Origin: CAWGYQ01 sp963817395
Lineage (GTDB): Bacteria; Acidobacteriota; Vicinamibacteria; Vicinamibacterales; CAVPJW01
NCBI GenBank assembly: GCA_963817395.1
Contig: CAWFOC010000003.1
Span: 434,001-498,000, forward strand
Reading direction: 5' to 3'
Length of the DNA: 64,000 nt
Every line of letters begins with the position of its first letter. The stretch's first letter is position 1. The translations under genes and the position numbers were made by a program. Of this stretch, positions 1 through 9,834 are shown piece by piece. The notes under the pieces are model-generated. The model was not told the DNA's origin, made no database searches, and worked only from the letters and a program-made list of their open reading frames with translations.

Positions 1-1
1 C

Positions 2-1111
2 TACTGCACGTCCAGGCGCGAGGTGGACGCCCTGGCCGACTGGTTGACGACGACGGGCCGGCCGGCGCTGCCGTATCACGCGGGCCTTTCCGACCAGGAA
101 CGCCACAGACATCAGGACGCGTTCCTGAGCGAGCGGGCCGACGTCATCGTGGCCACGGTGGCCTTCGGCATGGGCATCGATCGATCGGACGTGAGGTTCG
201 TCGTGCACGCGGGGGCCCCCCGCTCGCTCGAGCACTATCAGCAGGAATCCGGACGGGCGGGACGCGACGGCCTCGAAGCGGAGTGCGTCCTGATCTACTC
301 CGTCGCAGACTTCATGAAATGGCGCGCGATGCTCGACCAGAACGGTGAGCTCACCGATGCCAATCGCCATCTTCTGCAGCAGATGGAGCGTTATGCGGCG
401 GGCGTCGGCTGTCGCCATCGTCACTTGAGCGAGTACTTCGGCGACCGGTATGCGGGACAGCCTTGCGGAGCCTGCGATGTCTGCCTCAACGAGCTCGAAG
501 CTGTCGGCGATCCCGTGGTCGTTGCCCGCAAGGTGCTCTCGTGCGTCGCCCGCGTCGGCCAGCGGTTCGGGGCTCTGCACGTCGCACGGGTGCTCCGCGG
601 ACAGGCCACCGATCAGGTCGTGACGCGGGGGCACGACAAGCTGAGCACGTTCGGGCTGCTGCCACAGGCTTCGGCTGCGGAGATCAGAGGCTATATCGAG
701 CAACTGAGCAGTGTCGGTCTCCTGCGGCAGACAGACCATCCTTACCCGGTGCTGGAGTTGACGGCGGCCGGAATGGATCTACTGAAGGACGAAACGCGGT
801 GCCCGGGCCTGGCTCTCGCGCGTCAGCGGCCGCCGTTGAAGAACGTCCCTCGTGCCGCATCAACGGTCGAAACCGAGTCGTGGCAGGGCGTGGATCGAGA
901 ACTGTTCGATCGACTCCGCACGGTGCGCTTACAGATTGCCCGGGCTCGCGGCGTGCCACCGTACGTAATCTTTCACGACGCCACACTCCGCGAAATGGCT
1001 CGCCTGCGGCCGACGTCCATGAGCGCACTGCTGGCGGTCAGGGGCGTCGGCTCTCGCAAGGCCGAGGATCTCGGGGAGGTCTTCCTCACCGCGATTCGCG
1101 GCGCACACTGA
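2..1111 (+). CDS. recQ: ATP-dependent DNA helicase RecQ (5'-truncated by window edge)
   Basis: 3'-5' DNA helicase of recombination and repair; only the C-terminal ~369 residues are in the window and the frame is open to base 2, so the true start lies upstream. The first part is helicase lobe 2, ending in the arginine-finger motif QESGRAGRDG (about residue 80). It is followed by the RecQ zinc site, Cys in GVGCRH and then C-x2-C-x2-C in PCGACDVC, a winged-helix RQC region (VARKVLSCVARVGQRFG) and a C-terminal HRDC domain (ELFDRLRTVRLQIARARGVP to VRGVGSRKAEDLG). This domain order is that of full-length RecQ, not of the short RecQ-like forms. A 177-nt gap separates it from the ABC-F gene. No frameshift is visible. 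Identification is secure. Confidence 0.95.
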   Translation, partial: YCTSRREVDALADWLTTTGRPALPYHAGLSDQERHRHQDAFLSERADVIVATVAFGMGIDRSDVRFVVHAGAPRSLEHYQQESGRAGRDGLEAECVLIYSVADFMKWRAMLDQNGELTDANRHLLQQMERYAAGVGCRHRHLSEYFGDRYAGQPCGACDVCLNELEAVGDPVVVARKVLSCVARVGQRFGALHVARVLRGQATDQVVTRGHDKLSTFGLLPQASAAEIRGYIEQLSSVGLLRQTDHPYPVLELTAAGMDLLKDETRCPGLALARQRPPLKNVPRAASTVETESWQGVDRELFDRLRTVRLQIARARGVPPYVIFHDATLREMARLRPTSMSALLAVRGVGSRKAEDLGEVFLTAIRGAH

Positions 1112-1202
1112 TACGAGATCCGCGACTCGGCTGATTCGCCCCAGCTCGATCACCACTCGAGCTGGCACGGCTGCCAGATTTGGCCGAGCGGCGGGCGTTC
1201 GC

Positions 1203-1231
1203 TGAAGCGTCCCTCGAAATACTGGTATAAT
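1203..1231 (+). promoter_or_regulatory. Extended -10 promoter upstream of the ABC-F gene
   Basis: A perfect TATAAT at 1226-1231 is preceded by TGG, giving the extended -10 form TGnTATAAT. A weak -35 (TGAAGC, 1203-1208) lies 17 nt upstream. The predicted start of transcription near 1238 would leave a leader of about 50 nt before the ATG at 1289. Sigma-70-like; inferred from sequence only. Confidence 0.6.
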
Positions 1232-1288
1232 CAGGAGTTTGGGCGAGGCCGTGAATTCGGTCCGGTGCCCGCCGGCGAGCCATCTACC

Positions 1289-2888
1289 ATGATTTCAGTC
1301 AGCGGCGTGTCCATGCGGTTCGGTTCGAAGCTCCTGTTCGAGGATGTCGCCACGACGTTCTCGGCGGGCCGACGCTACGGCCTGACCGGCCCGAACGGAT
1401 CGGGCAAATCCACGTTCATGCGCCTCCTCACGGGCGAGATCGAGCCGCAGCGCGGCACCGTGATCCGTCCGCGCCGGCTGGGTGTGATGCGGCAGGATCA
1501 ATACGCGTTCGACCAGTTCCGTGTCATCGACACCGTCGTCATGGGGAATCAGCGGCTCTGGAACGCCCTGGCGGAGCGCGACGCGCTCTATGCCAGGCCG
1601 GAGCTCACACACGACGACGGCATGCGTCTCGGCGAGCTCGAAGGCATCGTCGGCGAAGAAGACGGCTACACGGCCGAGAGCGACGCGGCCGTGCTGCTCC
1701 AGGGGCTCGACATTCCGGATGACATCCACGAACGCCCGATGGCCGGGCTGCAAGGCGGACAGAAGGTGCGCGTGCTCCTGGCGCAGGCGCTCTTCGGCCA
1801 GCCCGACGCCCTGCTGCTCGACGAGCCGACCAATCATCTCGACCTCGACTCGATTCACTGGCTGCAGGAGTTCCTCGAGCGGTACACCGGAACCCTGATC
1901 GTCATCTCTCACGATCGGCACTTTCTGAACAGGGTCTGCACGCACATCGCCGATATCGACTACGAGACGATCATCACGTATACGGGCGGCTACGACGACA
2001 TGGTCGTGGCAAAGACGCAGATTCGCTCGAGCATCGAGGCCGAGAACGCCCAACGCGAGAAGAAGATCGCGCAGCTCAACGATTTCATCGCACGGTTCGG
2101 AGCAGGCACCCGTGCCAGTCAGGTGACGTCGCGGCGGAAAGAGGTGGAGCGGCTGCAGACGACCGAGCTGGCCCGGTCCAACATTCAGCGTCCGTACATC
2201 AAGTTCTCGATGCGCCGCCCGTCAGGAAAGATGGCGTTCGAGTGCGAAGGGCTCACCAAGTCCCACGGCCCACTCTCCGTCATTGACTGACTTCGCCGCC
2301 ATCGTCAATCGCGGTGAGAAGGTCGTGCTCGTCGGACGAAACGGCGTGGGCAAGACGACGCTGCTCAAGGCGATTCTGGCTGATACACCGAACCTCGCGC
2401 CGAACGGCGCCGATCGCGACAGCGGGAGTGTGCGGTGGGGCCACGAGGTGTCCATCGGATACTTCCCGCAGGATCACACCGGCGCCATCTCGAAGGGCAT
2501 GACGGCCGCCGACTGGCTCCACCAGTTCGACCCAGGCGCGTCGCGGCAGGAAATTCATGGCCTCCTCGGCCAGATGCTGTTCAGCGGCGAAGAGGGGCAC
2601 AAGCCGACTGAGGCGCTGTCCGGCGGAGAGACCGCGCGGCTGCTGTTCTGCCGCATCATGCTGCAAAAGCCCAACGTGCTCGTGCTCGACGAGCCGACGA
2701 ATCACCTGGATCTCGAAGCCATCAACGCGCTCAACGTGGCGCTCCAGCGTTTCGAGGGAACGGTGCTGCTCGTCACGCACGATCAGGACCTGCTCGAAGA
2801 GGTCGGCACACGCGTCTGGCGCCTCGATCACGGCACGATTGACGACTTCAAAGGCAGCTACGAGGAATTCGCCGGCACGCCGGCGTAG
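1289..2888 (+). CDS. ABC-F family ATPase, YbiT-like (one frameshift)
   Basis: Cytosolic tandem ABC ATPase without membrane segments; ABC-F proteins act on ribosomes. First ATPase: Walker A GPNGSGKST, signature LQGGQKVRVLLAQAL, Walker B LLLDEPTNHLD. A linker with the charged helix QREKKIAQLNDFIARF follows, then the second ATPase: Walker A GRNGVGKTT, signature LSGGETARLLF, Walker B VLDEPTNHLD. The ATG at 1289 starts MISVSGVSMRFGS, which fits the YbiT N-terminus; an upstream GTG at 1265 is less likely. The reading frame changes at about 2285-2290: the first frame hits TGA at 2288-2290 just after LSVID, and the rest (DFAAIVNRGEKV...) continues +1. Deleting one T restores an uninterrupted ~532-residue protein. 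YbiT is favoured over EttA or Uup from the motif wording (RQDQYAF, SHDRHFLN); exact ribosomal role unknown. Confidence 0.9.
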
Positions 2889-2931
2889 CCGCCCGCATCC
2901 GATCCGCCCGTCGCGATCGACACCCTGAGGT

Positions 2932-2937
2932 TACAAT
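2932..2937 (+). promoter_or_regulatory. -10-like TACAAT before the membrane protein gene
   Basis: TTACAAT at 2931-2937. If used, transcription would begin near 2944, only about 5 nt before the GTG at 2949, so either that start is nearly leaderless or the GTG at 3006 is the true start. The same TACAAT word recurs upstream of genes at 18137, 25199 and 47710. Confidence 0.35.
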
Positions 2938-2948
2938 CCCACCGACCC

Positions 2949-4956
2949 GTGCCCATCGCGGCATCGACGGCCGTGGCCGGGCTGCCTCGAGACCCTGAGA
3001 CTCACGTGGGACGATCGATACCGCGCGCGGCGATCGCAGCGCTGATCGGCGCGGCGGCCGGCGCCGCGTGCCTCACGCTGGCGGTTGCACGCCGTCCGGG
3101 ACTCACCTTCGAGCTGGACCGGCCATTGCCGCGGTTCGTGACGGGGTTCTACCCGCCCGAACGGAGTCCTGAGGCAACCTTCGCCTGGAGCCGCGATCGA
3201 GCGGTCGTGACCTTGTCGGGTCTGGATCGCCGATCGGAGTGGGTGTGCTCCATTCGCTTTCGCGGTGGACGCCCGGCGCCTTTCGTTCAGCCGCACGTGG
3301 AGATCGCCGCCGACGGAGTGCGGCTGGCTGCCGCGGTCGCAACGAACGAGTATCAGGAGCTCGAGGCCAGGCTGCCGTCCCAGCCGACACGTCGCGGGGC
3401 GATTCTTACGGTCAGTAGCACTCCGGTTTTCGTTCCCGGTCCGTCAGACTCCCGTCAGCTCGGCGTTCAAATCGATCGCTTCGAGTGCCGGCCTTCGGGC
3501 ACCTCCGTGGTGTCTGCACCGAGACGCGCGATCGCCGCGGCGGCATTGGCTGCCGGAGGGTTCGGTGCGGCGCTCGGCCTGGCGGGCGTTGCACCGTGGG
3601 TTGCCGTCGGCGGGGCGCTCGTGGTGGCTGTCTTCCAGGCCGTTCCGCTTGCGAAAGGCGCCGCACTCTACGACACCTACCCGGACATGATGATGCGGCT
3701 GGCGATGTGGATCGCCATCGTGCTCGTCGCCGCTGTCGTCATTCTCGAGCGCTGGCGGGGCACGCGCCTCAGTCCTGCGGCGCGGTTCGTGATGGCGTTC
3801 TCGGCGGGCGTTCTCTATCTCAAGCTGCTCGCACTGCTCCATCCGCTCAAGTCGGTGGTCGACGCACTCTTTCACGCCCACCGCTTCGAATGGGTCCTGG
3901 ACGGGCGGTTCTACTTCACACAACCCATGCCCGACGGCGTGCAGTTCCCGTATGCGATCGCCCTCTACCTGTTTGCAGCGCCGTGGTCGGTCTTCTCCGG
4001 CAACCACGTGGCCCTTCTGAGAATTGTGGTGTGCGCCTCGGAGGCGTTTGCCGCGGCCTTGCTGTATCCGGCGATCGCGAAAACCTGGGGCGACCGTTGG
4101 ATTGCCGCACTGGCCGTGGTGTTGTTCCATGCGGTGCCGTTGCCGTATGTCGTGGCAGGGAACGCGAACTTGACGTTTGCGTTTGGTGCATCGGCGGCGC
4201 TGACGGCTGCGATCGCCATCCCACTCGTGACGCTCGGCTCGAGACGTCTTCTCCAAGCGGCTGGCTTGGCGTTGCTGGCGTCTCTCGGGTTTCTCTCACA
4301 CGTCGGGATTTTTCCGTTGCTGCTCTGCACGCTGGTGCTCGTCGGCCTTCTTTACCGTTTCTCTGGCGCTCCAGAGCTGCGCGCGCCATCACGAGTCGTG
4401 CTTCTTTCGACAGTCGTCGCCGCCATTTTCTCGATCGTGTCGTATTACGGTCATTTCTCCGAGGTGTACAAGACGCTCGATCGCGTCCGGGCACGCGTGT
4501 CGGCCGCGCCGGCGTCAGGTGGTCCCTCACCCACCGCGGACGCCAACGGAAGTCCGGCTGGTTTGCCACTGCATGTACGCGCGGCGCGGGCGCTTGCCCA
4601 CGGCGCCAGGAATATGGGTTGGCCGCTGGTCGCTCTGGCGGCGCTCGGCGCGTGGCGAGTGTTGGCAGACCGACGTCTCGACCGTCTCGGCTTCGTCGTG
4701 GCAGCCTGGATCCTGACATATCTGGTCTTTCTGGGGTTTGCCGTGTCGGTGCCGGTCGATGCGTCTTTCGTGCGCTATCTCGACGAGTTCGTCGGTCGAA
4801 TCAACTACTCCACGATGCCGGCCGTGGTGATCCTCGCCGCATATGGCGCTGCGGTGGGCGTGGCGTACCGGAGCCGCGCCGCGCATAGCCGCCGCCGCGC
4901 TGGCGCTCCTTGGGTCCGTCGGCGGCGTCCAGCAATGGGCGTTGTGGTTGGAATGA
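2949..4956 (+). CDS. Multi-pass membrane protein of unknown function
   Basis: About 670 residues. A first hydrophobic helix (AALIGAAAGAACLTLAV) is followed by a ~150-residue soluble, probably periplasmic domain, and then about ten hydrophobic segments starting at about residue 195. The layout of N-terminal anchor, beta-rich domain and many membrane helices resembles polyprenol-dependent glycosyltransferases or the DUF2079-type gene at 13040, but I see no diagnostic catalytic motif, so no function is assigned. The start is uncertain: GTG 2949, or GTG 3006 (VGRSIPRAAIAAL), which fits the -10 at 2932 better. Near 4880 the frame shifts. The frame ending at 4973 turns into an arginine-rich tail, while the +1 frame gives a hydrophobic ending (IAAAALALLGSVGG) that stops at 4956 just before the next gene; I use that end. 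Confidence 0.7.
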
Positions 4957-4969
4957 GACGGAGGGCGGC

Positions 4970-5749
4970 ATGACAAAAAGGCGAATCCTCACCTCTGCAG
5001 GTCTGATCGTCCTGCTCCTGGTCCTCTCGGTGATCGTGGTCTTTGCGCTGACGTTCATGGGACTCAAGACGGTCGTCGATGGATTCGAGACCAATGGCGT
5101 TCGAATCGTGGAGGACGGGTATGTGACGGTGGGCGTCGTCCCTGCCGGTGAGGGCCGCGTCGCTCTGATCGATGCGGGCAACGACGAGGCCGGGCACGCC
5201 ATTCTCGCGGAGCTTGCGCGCCGAGGGCTGGGTCACGACAGCGTCACGCACATTCTGCTGACGCACGGCCACCCCGATCACATCGCCGCAATCGGCCTCT
5301 TCCCGAACGCGGAGATTCTGGCCCTCGACGCCGAAGTTCCACTCATCGAAGGGCGCACGGGGGCACGCGGACCGCTGCCGCGGCTCTTCCCGGTGCGCCC
5401 GACGGGGGTGAAGGTAGACAGGCCTCTCCGAGACGGCGAAACCTTCACCGTGGGTGATGCAAGCGTACGCGTGTTCGCGGTGCCGGGACATACGGAGGGA
5501 AGCGCCGCATATCTGGTCAACGGCGTGCTGTTCGTCGGTGACTCCGCAAATGCCACGAGTGACGGCGAACTGGAGGGCGCACCCTGGATCTTCAGCGACA
5601 GTCAGTCCGAAAACCGCGCATCGCTCGTCGCGCTCGCCCAGCGCCTGACGCCGCTGGATACTGACGTGGCGACGATCGCGCCCTCCCATTCGGGCGTACT
5701 GGCCGACGGTCTCGGCGCGCTCAACAGATTTGCCGCTGAGCATCGCTGA
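4970..5749 (+). CDS. Membrane-anchored metallo-beta-lactamase-fold hydrolase
   Basis: 259 residues. ATG at 4970 follows GACGGAGGGCGGC, a good ribosome site, and begins MTKRRILTSAGLIVLLL, one N-terminal membrane helix, so the enzyme is probably outside the cytoplasm. The metallo-beta-lactamase metal motif is THGHPDH (HxHxDH form) at about residue 100. A second histidine lies in VPGHTEGS and a third ligand Asp in LFVGDSAN, followed by a late His in APSHSG. This is the glyoxalase-II-like/general hydrolase pattern, so two metal ions are expected; substrate unknown. It lies 13 nt after the preceding membrane protein and is probably co-transcribed. It converges with the EamA gene; 41 nt separate the two stop codons. 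Confidence 0.85.
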   Translation: MTKRRILTSAGLIVLLLVLSVIVVFALTFMGLKTVVDGFETNGVRIVEDGYVTVGVVPAGEGRVALIDAGNDEAGHAILAELARRGLGHDSVTHILLTHGHPDHIAAIGLFPNAEILALDAEVPLIEGRTGARGPLPRLFPVRPTGVKVDRPLRDGETFTVGDASVRVFAVPGHTEGSAAYLVNGVLFVGDSANATSDGELEGAPWIFSDSQSENRASLVALAQRLTPLDTDVATIAPSHSGVLADGLGALNRFAAEHR

Positions 5750-5790
5750 TGCCTCGGCCAGTCGTTCTTATCAGGGACGTTCAGTGCACC

Positions 5791-6684
5791 TCAGGTTGCC
5801 GTGTTCTGCAACTGCGAGCGTCGGATCAGCCAGGCGCCGGTCAGGCAGATCGCGGCGCCGCCAACCGACAACGGCGCCACATGCTCCCCGCGGACCAGCA
5901 CGCCGAGCGCGAGTGCCACCACCGGTATCAGAAATGCCGTCGCCGACGCACGCGTCGCACCCATCCGGCCCGCCGCCGTCGCCGCCACCACGGTGGCCAC
6001 CGCGGTACCGAGCGCCCCGAGCGCGAGCATCGAGCCGAGCGATCGCACCGACCATCGTGCGTGGATCAGGGCTGGCAGCCCCAGAGGCGCCGTGAGAAGG
6101 AGCGCGACACCAAGCGCCCGCCACATCGTGGTGAGCGCGCCGTTACGCTGCTGAAGCGGCCGCGCCAGATTGAGCGCAAAGCCATACGACACGAGCGCCA
6201 CGATGATGAGCAGCACACCGCCGAGGCTGTCGTTGCCGCCGCCAATGGCCGGCACGGCCATGAGGACTGCCCCGAAGAACCCGACCGCGAGGCCTATGAG
6301 GATCGAACGCTGGGGGACGCGACGCGCGATCAGCGCCGCGACCGCCGCCACGAACAGCGGCGTGGCGCCGTTCAGCATGCCGGTCAGCGCCGACGACACG
6401 TGCCGCTCGGCAAATGGAAACATGCTCAAGGGGAAGGCCAGCCACAGGACGCCGAGCCCGGCGCATTTCACGCGATCGGCCGGGACGATTGGGCGCCGGG
6501 CCGAGGGGACCAGCGACAGCGTCAGGAAGCCGATGGCTATACGCGTGAACGTGACGCCGTTGGGCTCCATGGCGTCGAGCCCCTCGGCGATGAAGAGAAA
6601 TGACGCGCCCCAGATTGTGCCAGGGACAATCAGGAGCGCCCAGTCGATCAACGAGTCACTGGCTCGGGCCTTCGTGGCGGTCAT
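5791..6684 (-). CDS. EamA/DMT-family transporter (RhaT/YdcZ-like, 10 TM)
   Basis: 297 residues beginning MTATKARASDSLIDWALLI. It shows about ten hydrophobic helices in two homologous halves, the standard EamA (drug/metabolite transporter) length; typical motifs include GTIWGASFLFI in TM1 and TRIAIGFLTL in TM2-3. Substrate cannot be told. In the raw sequence its frame is open through the upstream gene, giving an apparent 440-residue fusion, but the normal EamA start ATG (6682-6684) overlaps the upstream stop as ATGA once a single extra base near 6712 is removed. It is thus the second gene of a two-transporter unit read after the XRE-cupin regulator. Confidence 0.85.
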   Translation of the reverse strand: MTATKARASDSLIDWALLIVPGTIWGASFLFIAEGLDAMEPNGVTFTRIAIGFLTLSLVPSARRPIVPADRVKCAGLGVLWLAFPLSMFPFAERHVSSALTGMLNGATPLFVAAVAALIARRVPQRSILIGLAVGFFGAVLMAVPAIGGGNDSLGGVLLIIVALVSYGFALNLARPLQQRNGALTTMWRALGVALLLTAPLGLPALIHARWSVRSLGSMLALGALGTAVATVVAATAAGRMGATRASATAFLIPVVALALGVLVRGEHVAPLSVGGAAICLTGAWLIRRSQLQNTAT

Positions 6685-7113
6685 CTCCGGAGCAGCGCCA
6701 GACCCGCCAGACACCAACAGGATGCCTGCACCGTTCGCCGCCGAGATCCGCTCACTGAAGAGACCAACGCCGACGGGCACGAGCAGCAGCGCCACGGCAC
6801 CGTTCGCCAGCACCGAAGCCGTGCTCACCGGCCAGGCCGCGCGATACGCCAGCAGATAACCCAGCTCGATGAGGACGGCCCCGATGCCAACGCCGATGAC
6901 GGCAGGATGCCACGGTCGTGAGGCAGGCACCGAGGCAGCCGATGCGGGCAGCACGGCGTAGGCCAGAGCGCTCGCGCACAATGCGGTGGCGTACGCCACG
7001 ACCAGGACGAGCGATGCGTCGATGGTCCGCGGCACCGACTTGACCGCGACGTGGTAGAGCACGCCGCCGCCAACCGCCAGCAGCAACGGGCCGAAGAAAG
7101 AGAATGCGCTCAT
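6681..7113 (-). CDS. Small 4-TM EmrE/DMT-like membrane protein (frameshift at 3' end)
   Basis: About 143 residues, MSAFSFFGPLLLAVGGGVLY..., with four hydrophobic helices, the size of small multidrug resistance or half-EamA proteins. The reading frame appears to run on into the EamA gene. One base earlier in the reading, however, the codons give a normal ending, CLAGLALLRR followed by TGA at 6681-6683, overlapping the EamA ATG by one base in ATGA. So one inserted G near 6712 fused two translationally coupled genes. Its start ATG at 7113 lies 19 nt after the stop of the regulator gene (7133). Function is probably export of a small molecule, perhaps as a heteromeric pair; inferred. Confidence 0.7.
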
Positions 7114-7132
7114 CAGTGCCTCCCGCGCGCGG

Positions 7133-7789
7133 TTACGACGCCTCCGACCGGCGACCGGCCCGACGCGGCGTGTGCCATTCGGCAACGACCATCGTGAAGC
7201 GCACGGGTTTCCTGCCGACGGTCCGGTAGGCATGCGGGCGATCGGTGTGCGCGATGGCCGACGCGCCAGCCTCGATGACATAGGTGACCCCGCCCACTTC
7301 GAGCGCCAGCGTCCCCTGAGTCACGTTGATCAGTTCCTGCGTCCCCTTCGGATGGGCCGGCGAGTCGTGACGCTCGCCGGGTTTGAGCTCCCAGGACCAC
7401 AACTCGAGCATGTCGGGCCCGCTGGAGCCCACGAGAAACGTGGCCGTGCCGCCCCTGGCGCCGCGCATCAGGACGCGCGGCGACCCCGCCGGGATCACCT
7501 CCACCCGTTGATGCCCGGCCACCTGCACGAGATCCGCGACCGATTGGCCGAGCGCCGCCGCCACCTTGCACAGCGTCGCGATCGACGGATTGGCCTCGCC
7601 CTTCTCCAGCTGCACGAGAATGCCCTTGCTCACGCGCGCGCGGGCCGCTAGCTGGTCGAGCGACAACCGCCGCGCGCCACGCAGCTCGCGGATTCGTCCG
7701 GACACCCTGGCGATGAGCTCCTGTTCGCCGTGACCTCCGGCCGACGAGGGCGCGCCGGCTGCGGTCATTTTATTGACCATGGCGGTCAT
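7133..7789 (-). CDS. XRE-family transcriptional regulator with C-terminal cupin
   Basis: About 218 residues. The N-terminal helix-turn-helix (LSLDQLAARARVSKGILVQL, then EKGEANPSIATLCKVAAAL) is classical XRE. The C-terminal half is a small cupin barrel (SWELKPGERHDSPAHPKGTQ, then LINVTQGTLALEVGG and the HAY turn), a combination that senses small molecules. Possible starts are ATG 7789, 7780 and 7768; a weak GAGAAG precedes 7789. The adjacent TGACC-N5-GGTCA repeat (7774-7788) overlaps this region, which would suit autoregulation and favours the 7768 start if it is the operator. The gene heads the minus-strand unit regulator - small transporter - EamA and is divergent from the B3/4 gene, which it probably also controls. 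Confidence 0.88.
   Translation of the reverse strand: MTAMVNKMTAAGAPSSAGGHGEQELIARVSGRIRELRGARRLSLDQLAARARVSKGILVQLEKGEANPSIATLCKVAAALGQSVADLVQVAGHQRVEVIPAGSPRVLMRGARGGTATFLVGSSGPDMLELWSWELKPGERHDSPAHPKGTQELINVTQGTLALEVGGVTYVIEAGASAIAHTDRPHAYRTVGRKPVRFTMVVAEWHTPRRAGRRSEAS
7774..7788. promoter_or_regulatory. Inverted repeat TGACC-N5-GGTCA between divergent regulator and B3/4 gene
   Basis: Perfect 5-bp arms spaced by 5 nt lie in the very short space between the start of the XRE-cupin regulator (minus) and of the B3/4-domain gene (plus). The position suits an operator for the neighbouring regulator. Short arms make chance occurrence possible. Confidence 0.35.
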
Positions 7790-7808
7790 GATAATGTACT
7801 TCTCGCCG

Positions 7809-8514
7809 ATGACCAACACCGGAATTCGACCGGACGACCCCTTCGTGCCCGCCGTCGACACGGCGGTCTGGCATCTCAGGCCCGACTTCGCCGCCCTGAG
7901 CGTCGTCGTGCGGGGCGGGCGCAATCTGGCGAGCGATGAATCGAGCAGAAAAGCTGTCACTCCCCTCGCCTCCACCCTGGGCCGACGCGCACATGGACGC
8001 GTGGCGGCAGGCTTACAGCGCGTTCGGGGCGAAACCTCAGCGCACCCCGTGCTCGGCCGAGGCTCTGCGGCGCCGGGTGGAGCGCGATGGCGCTCTGCCT
8101 CGCATCAACGTCGTCGTCGATCTCTACAACATGCTCAGCCTGCAGTACGCCCTGCCGGTCGGCGGCGAAAATCTGGCAGCATATGTGGGCGCGCCCCGGC
8201 TCGTGCGGGCCGCGGGCGTCGAGACCTTCGAGACGACGCGCGAGGGTCAACCGGCAACCGAGATCGTGACTGCCGGCGAAGTGGTATGGCGTGACGACCA
8301 GGGTGTGACGTGCCGGCGCTGGAACTGGCGACAAACGGTCCGGACGCGGCTCGACGTCGACTCCACCGACATGTGGTTCGTGCTCGAGCGGCTGGAACCC
8401 ATGCCGGTTGCGAGCCTCCGCGAAGCTGGCGAGAGTCTCATCGCCAGCCTGCTCGAACTTGCTCCGGATGCGCGAATAGCAACCCGGTTGATAGTGAACC
8501 CTGAGACAGCCTGA
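7809..8514 (+). CDS. B3/4 domain (phenylalanyl-tRNA synthetase beta-chain editing-like) protein (frameshift)
   Basis: About 235 residues. The protein opens with a conserved segment (VWHLRPDFAALSVVVRGGRN), then AWRQAYSAFGAKPQRTPCSA and PRINVVVDLYNMLSLQYALP. Together these are typical of stand-alone B3/4-domain proteins, which resemble the editing domain of PheT. The end contains WRDDQGVTCRRWNWRQ and a TTDxWF-like block (DSTDMWFVLE). The first ~45 residues are in another frame from the rest; the shift is near 7945, at a run of four A. Start ATG 7809 is the best that keeps the conserved opening. Members of this family often sit with EamA transporters and XRE regulators, as here. Biochemical role is unproven; hydrolysis of mischarged aminoacyl-tRNA or of an amino-acid derivative is a family-based guess. 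Confidence 0.82.
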
Positions 8515-8521
8515 CAGCCCG

Positions 8522-9766
8522 ATGCGACATCCCTCGTCCATGCCGCGCAGCATGCTCTATCCACTGGTGGTGCTCGCGTTTGCGCTGAGCGCCGCGCAGG
8601 GTCAGGACTGGCCCGAGTTTCGCGGCCCGACGAGCCAGGGACACTCGGTCGAACAGGATCTGCCGGTCGAGTGGAGCGAGACCCGGAACATCGTCTGGAA
8701 GACACCGGTGCCCGGCCACGGATGGTCGTCTCCCGGTCGTGGCGCGCGGCCGTGTATGGCTGACGACCGCCACCGACGAAGCGGACATTGCGCCTCGTCG
8801 CCTTCGACGTGGAGACCGGGCGCGAGGTCTTGAACGCGGAGGTATTTCGGCGCCGCGCAGGAGCCTCCATCAATCCGAAGAACAGTCGTGCCTCGCCGAC
8901 GCCGGTCGTCGACGGCGATCGGGTGTTCGTCCACTTCGGTGCAGACGGCACGGCGGCCCTGACGACGAGCGGCGAGCTCGTCTGGCAGAGGCGCTTCTCG
9001 TACGAATCGCAGCACGGCGCCGGAGGATCGCCCATCGTCTACGAGGACCTGCTCATCTTCAGTTGCGATGGCAGCGATCAGGCGTTCGTGGTCGCGCTCG
9101 ACAAGGCGACCGGGAAGGTCCGCTGGAGAACGAATCGTCGCTACCCGGCGGACCAGGCGTACACCACGCCGCTCGTGATTCGTGTCGGCGAGCGCGACGA
9201 GATCGTCAGCGTGGGCGCGTATCGCGCGGCGGCGTACGATCCCGCGAACCGGGAAGGAGATCTGGCGCGTCGGCTACCCGGACGGATTCTCGAACGTGCC
9301 CCGCCCCGTCTACGGGCACGGTCTCGTCTACGTTGCGACGGGCTTCCAGCAGCCGGCGATCATCGGCGGTGCGCGCCGACGGGTCAGGCGACGTCACGAG
9401 AACGCACGTGGCATGGACTCTCAGTCGAGGCGCGCCCTTTCACACCGTCGCCCATCCTCGTGGGTGACGAGCTGTATCTCGTCAACGACGGCGGCATTGC
9501 CTCGTGCCTCGACGCCAGAACCGGCGAGCTCCATTGGCAGCAGCGGCTTGGCGGCAGCTTCTCGGCGTCACCGGTGTTCGCCGATGGGCGCCTCTATTTC
9601 CTGGCCGAGCAGGGAGTCACCACGGTCGTCGCGCCGGGCAAGACGTTCAGGCCATTCGCAACCAACCCGCTCGACGGCGCTGCGCTCGCGTCGATGGCCG
9701 TGGCCGATCGATCGTTCTTCATCCGCACCGAGACGCATCTCTACCGAATCGCCCGATCGAGGCTGA
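8522..9766 (+). CDS. Secreted PQQ-like beta-propeller repeat protein (at least five frameshifts)
   Basis: About 410 residues when reconstructed. The N-terminus is a signal peptide (SMLYPLVVLAFALSAAQGQ) followed by DWPEFRGP, the standard opening of bacterial PQQ-like (DUF1573/WD-like) outer-sphere propellers. Repeats of the form LDxxTGxxxW are visible: FDVETGREVL, LDKATGKVRWRT, PRTGKEIWRVGYPDG and LDARTGELHWQQRL, alternating with SPVxxxGxxY blocks (SPIVYEDLLIF, ASPVFADGRLYFLA). The frame changes near 8732, 8787, 9242, 9369 and 9442; every piece rejoins the family consensus after a one-base correction. The end is uncertain: after HLYRIAR one frame stops at 9766. Probably periplasmic or secreted, function not known; no active site seen. 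Confidence 0.8.
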
Positions 9767-9834
9767 CCGGCGACCGTTTCATCTGGATCGGCGGCTCCGA
9801 ATCCGATGGCTCCGGCTCCCGATGCGGTTCGGGT

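Noticed and set aside
7133..7975. Extended 280-residue version of the XRE-cupin regulator
   Set aside because: The extra N-terminus reads antisense to the B3/4 gene; internal ATGs at 7789, 7780 and 7768 give the normal domain layout.
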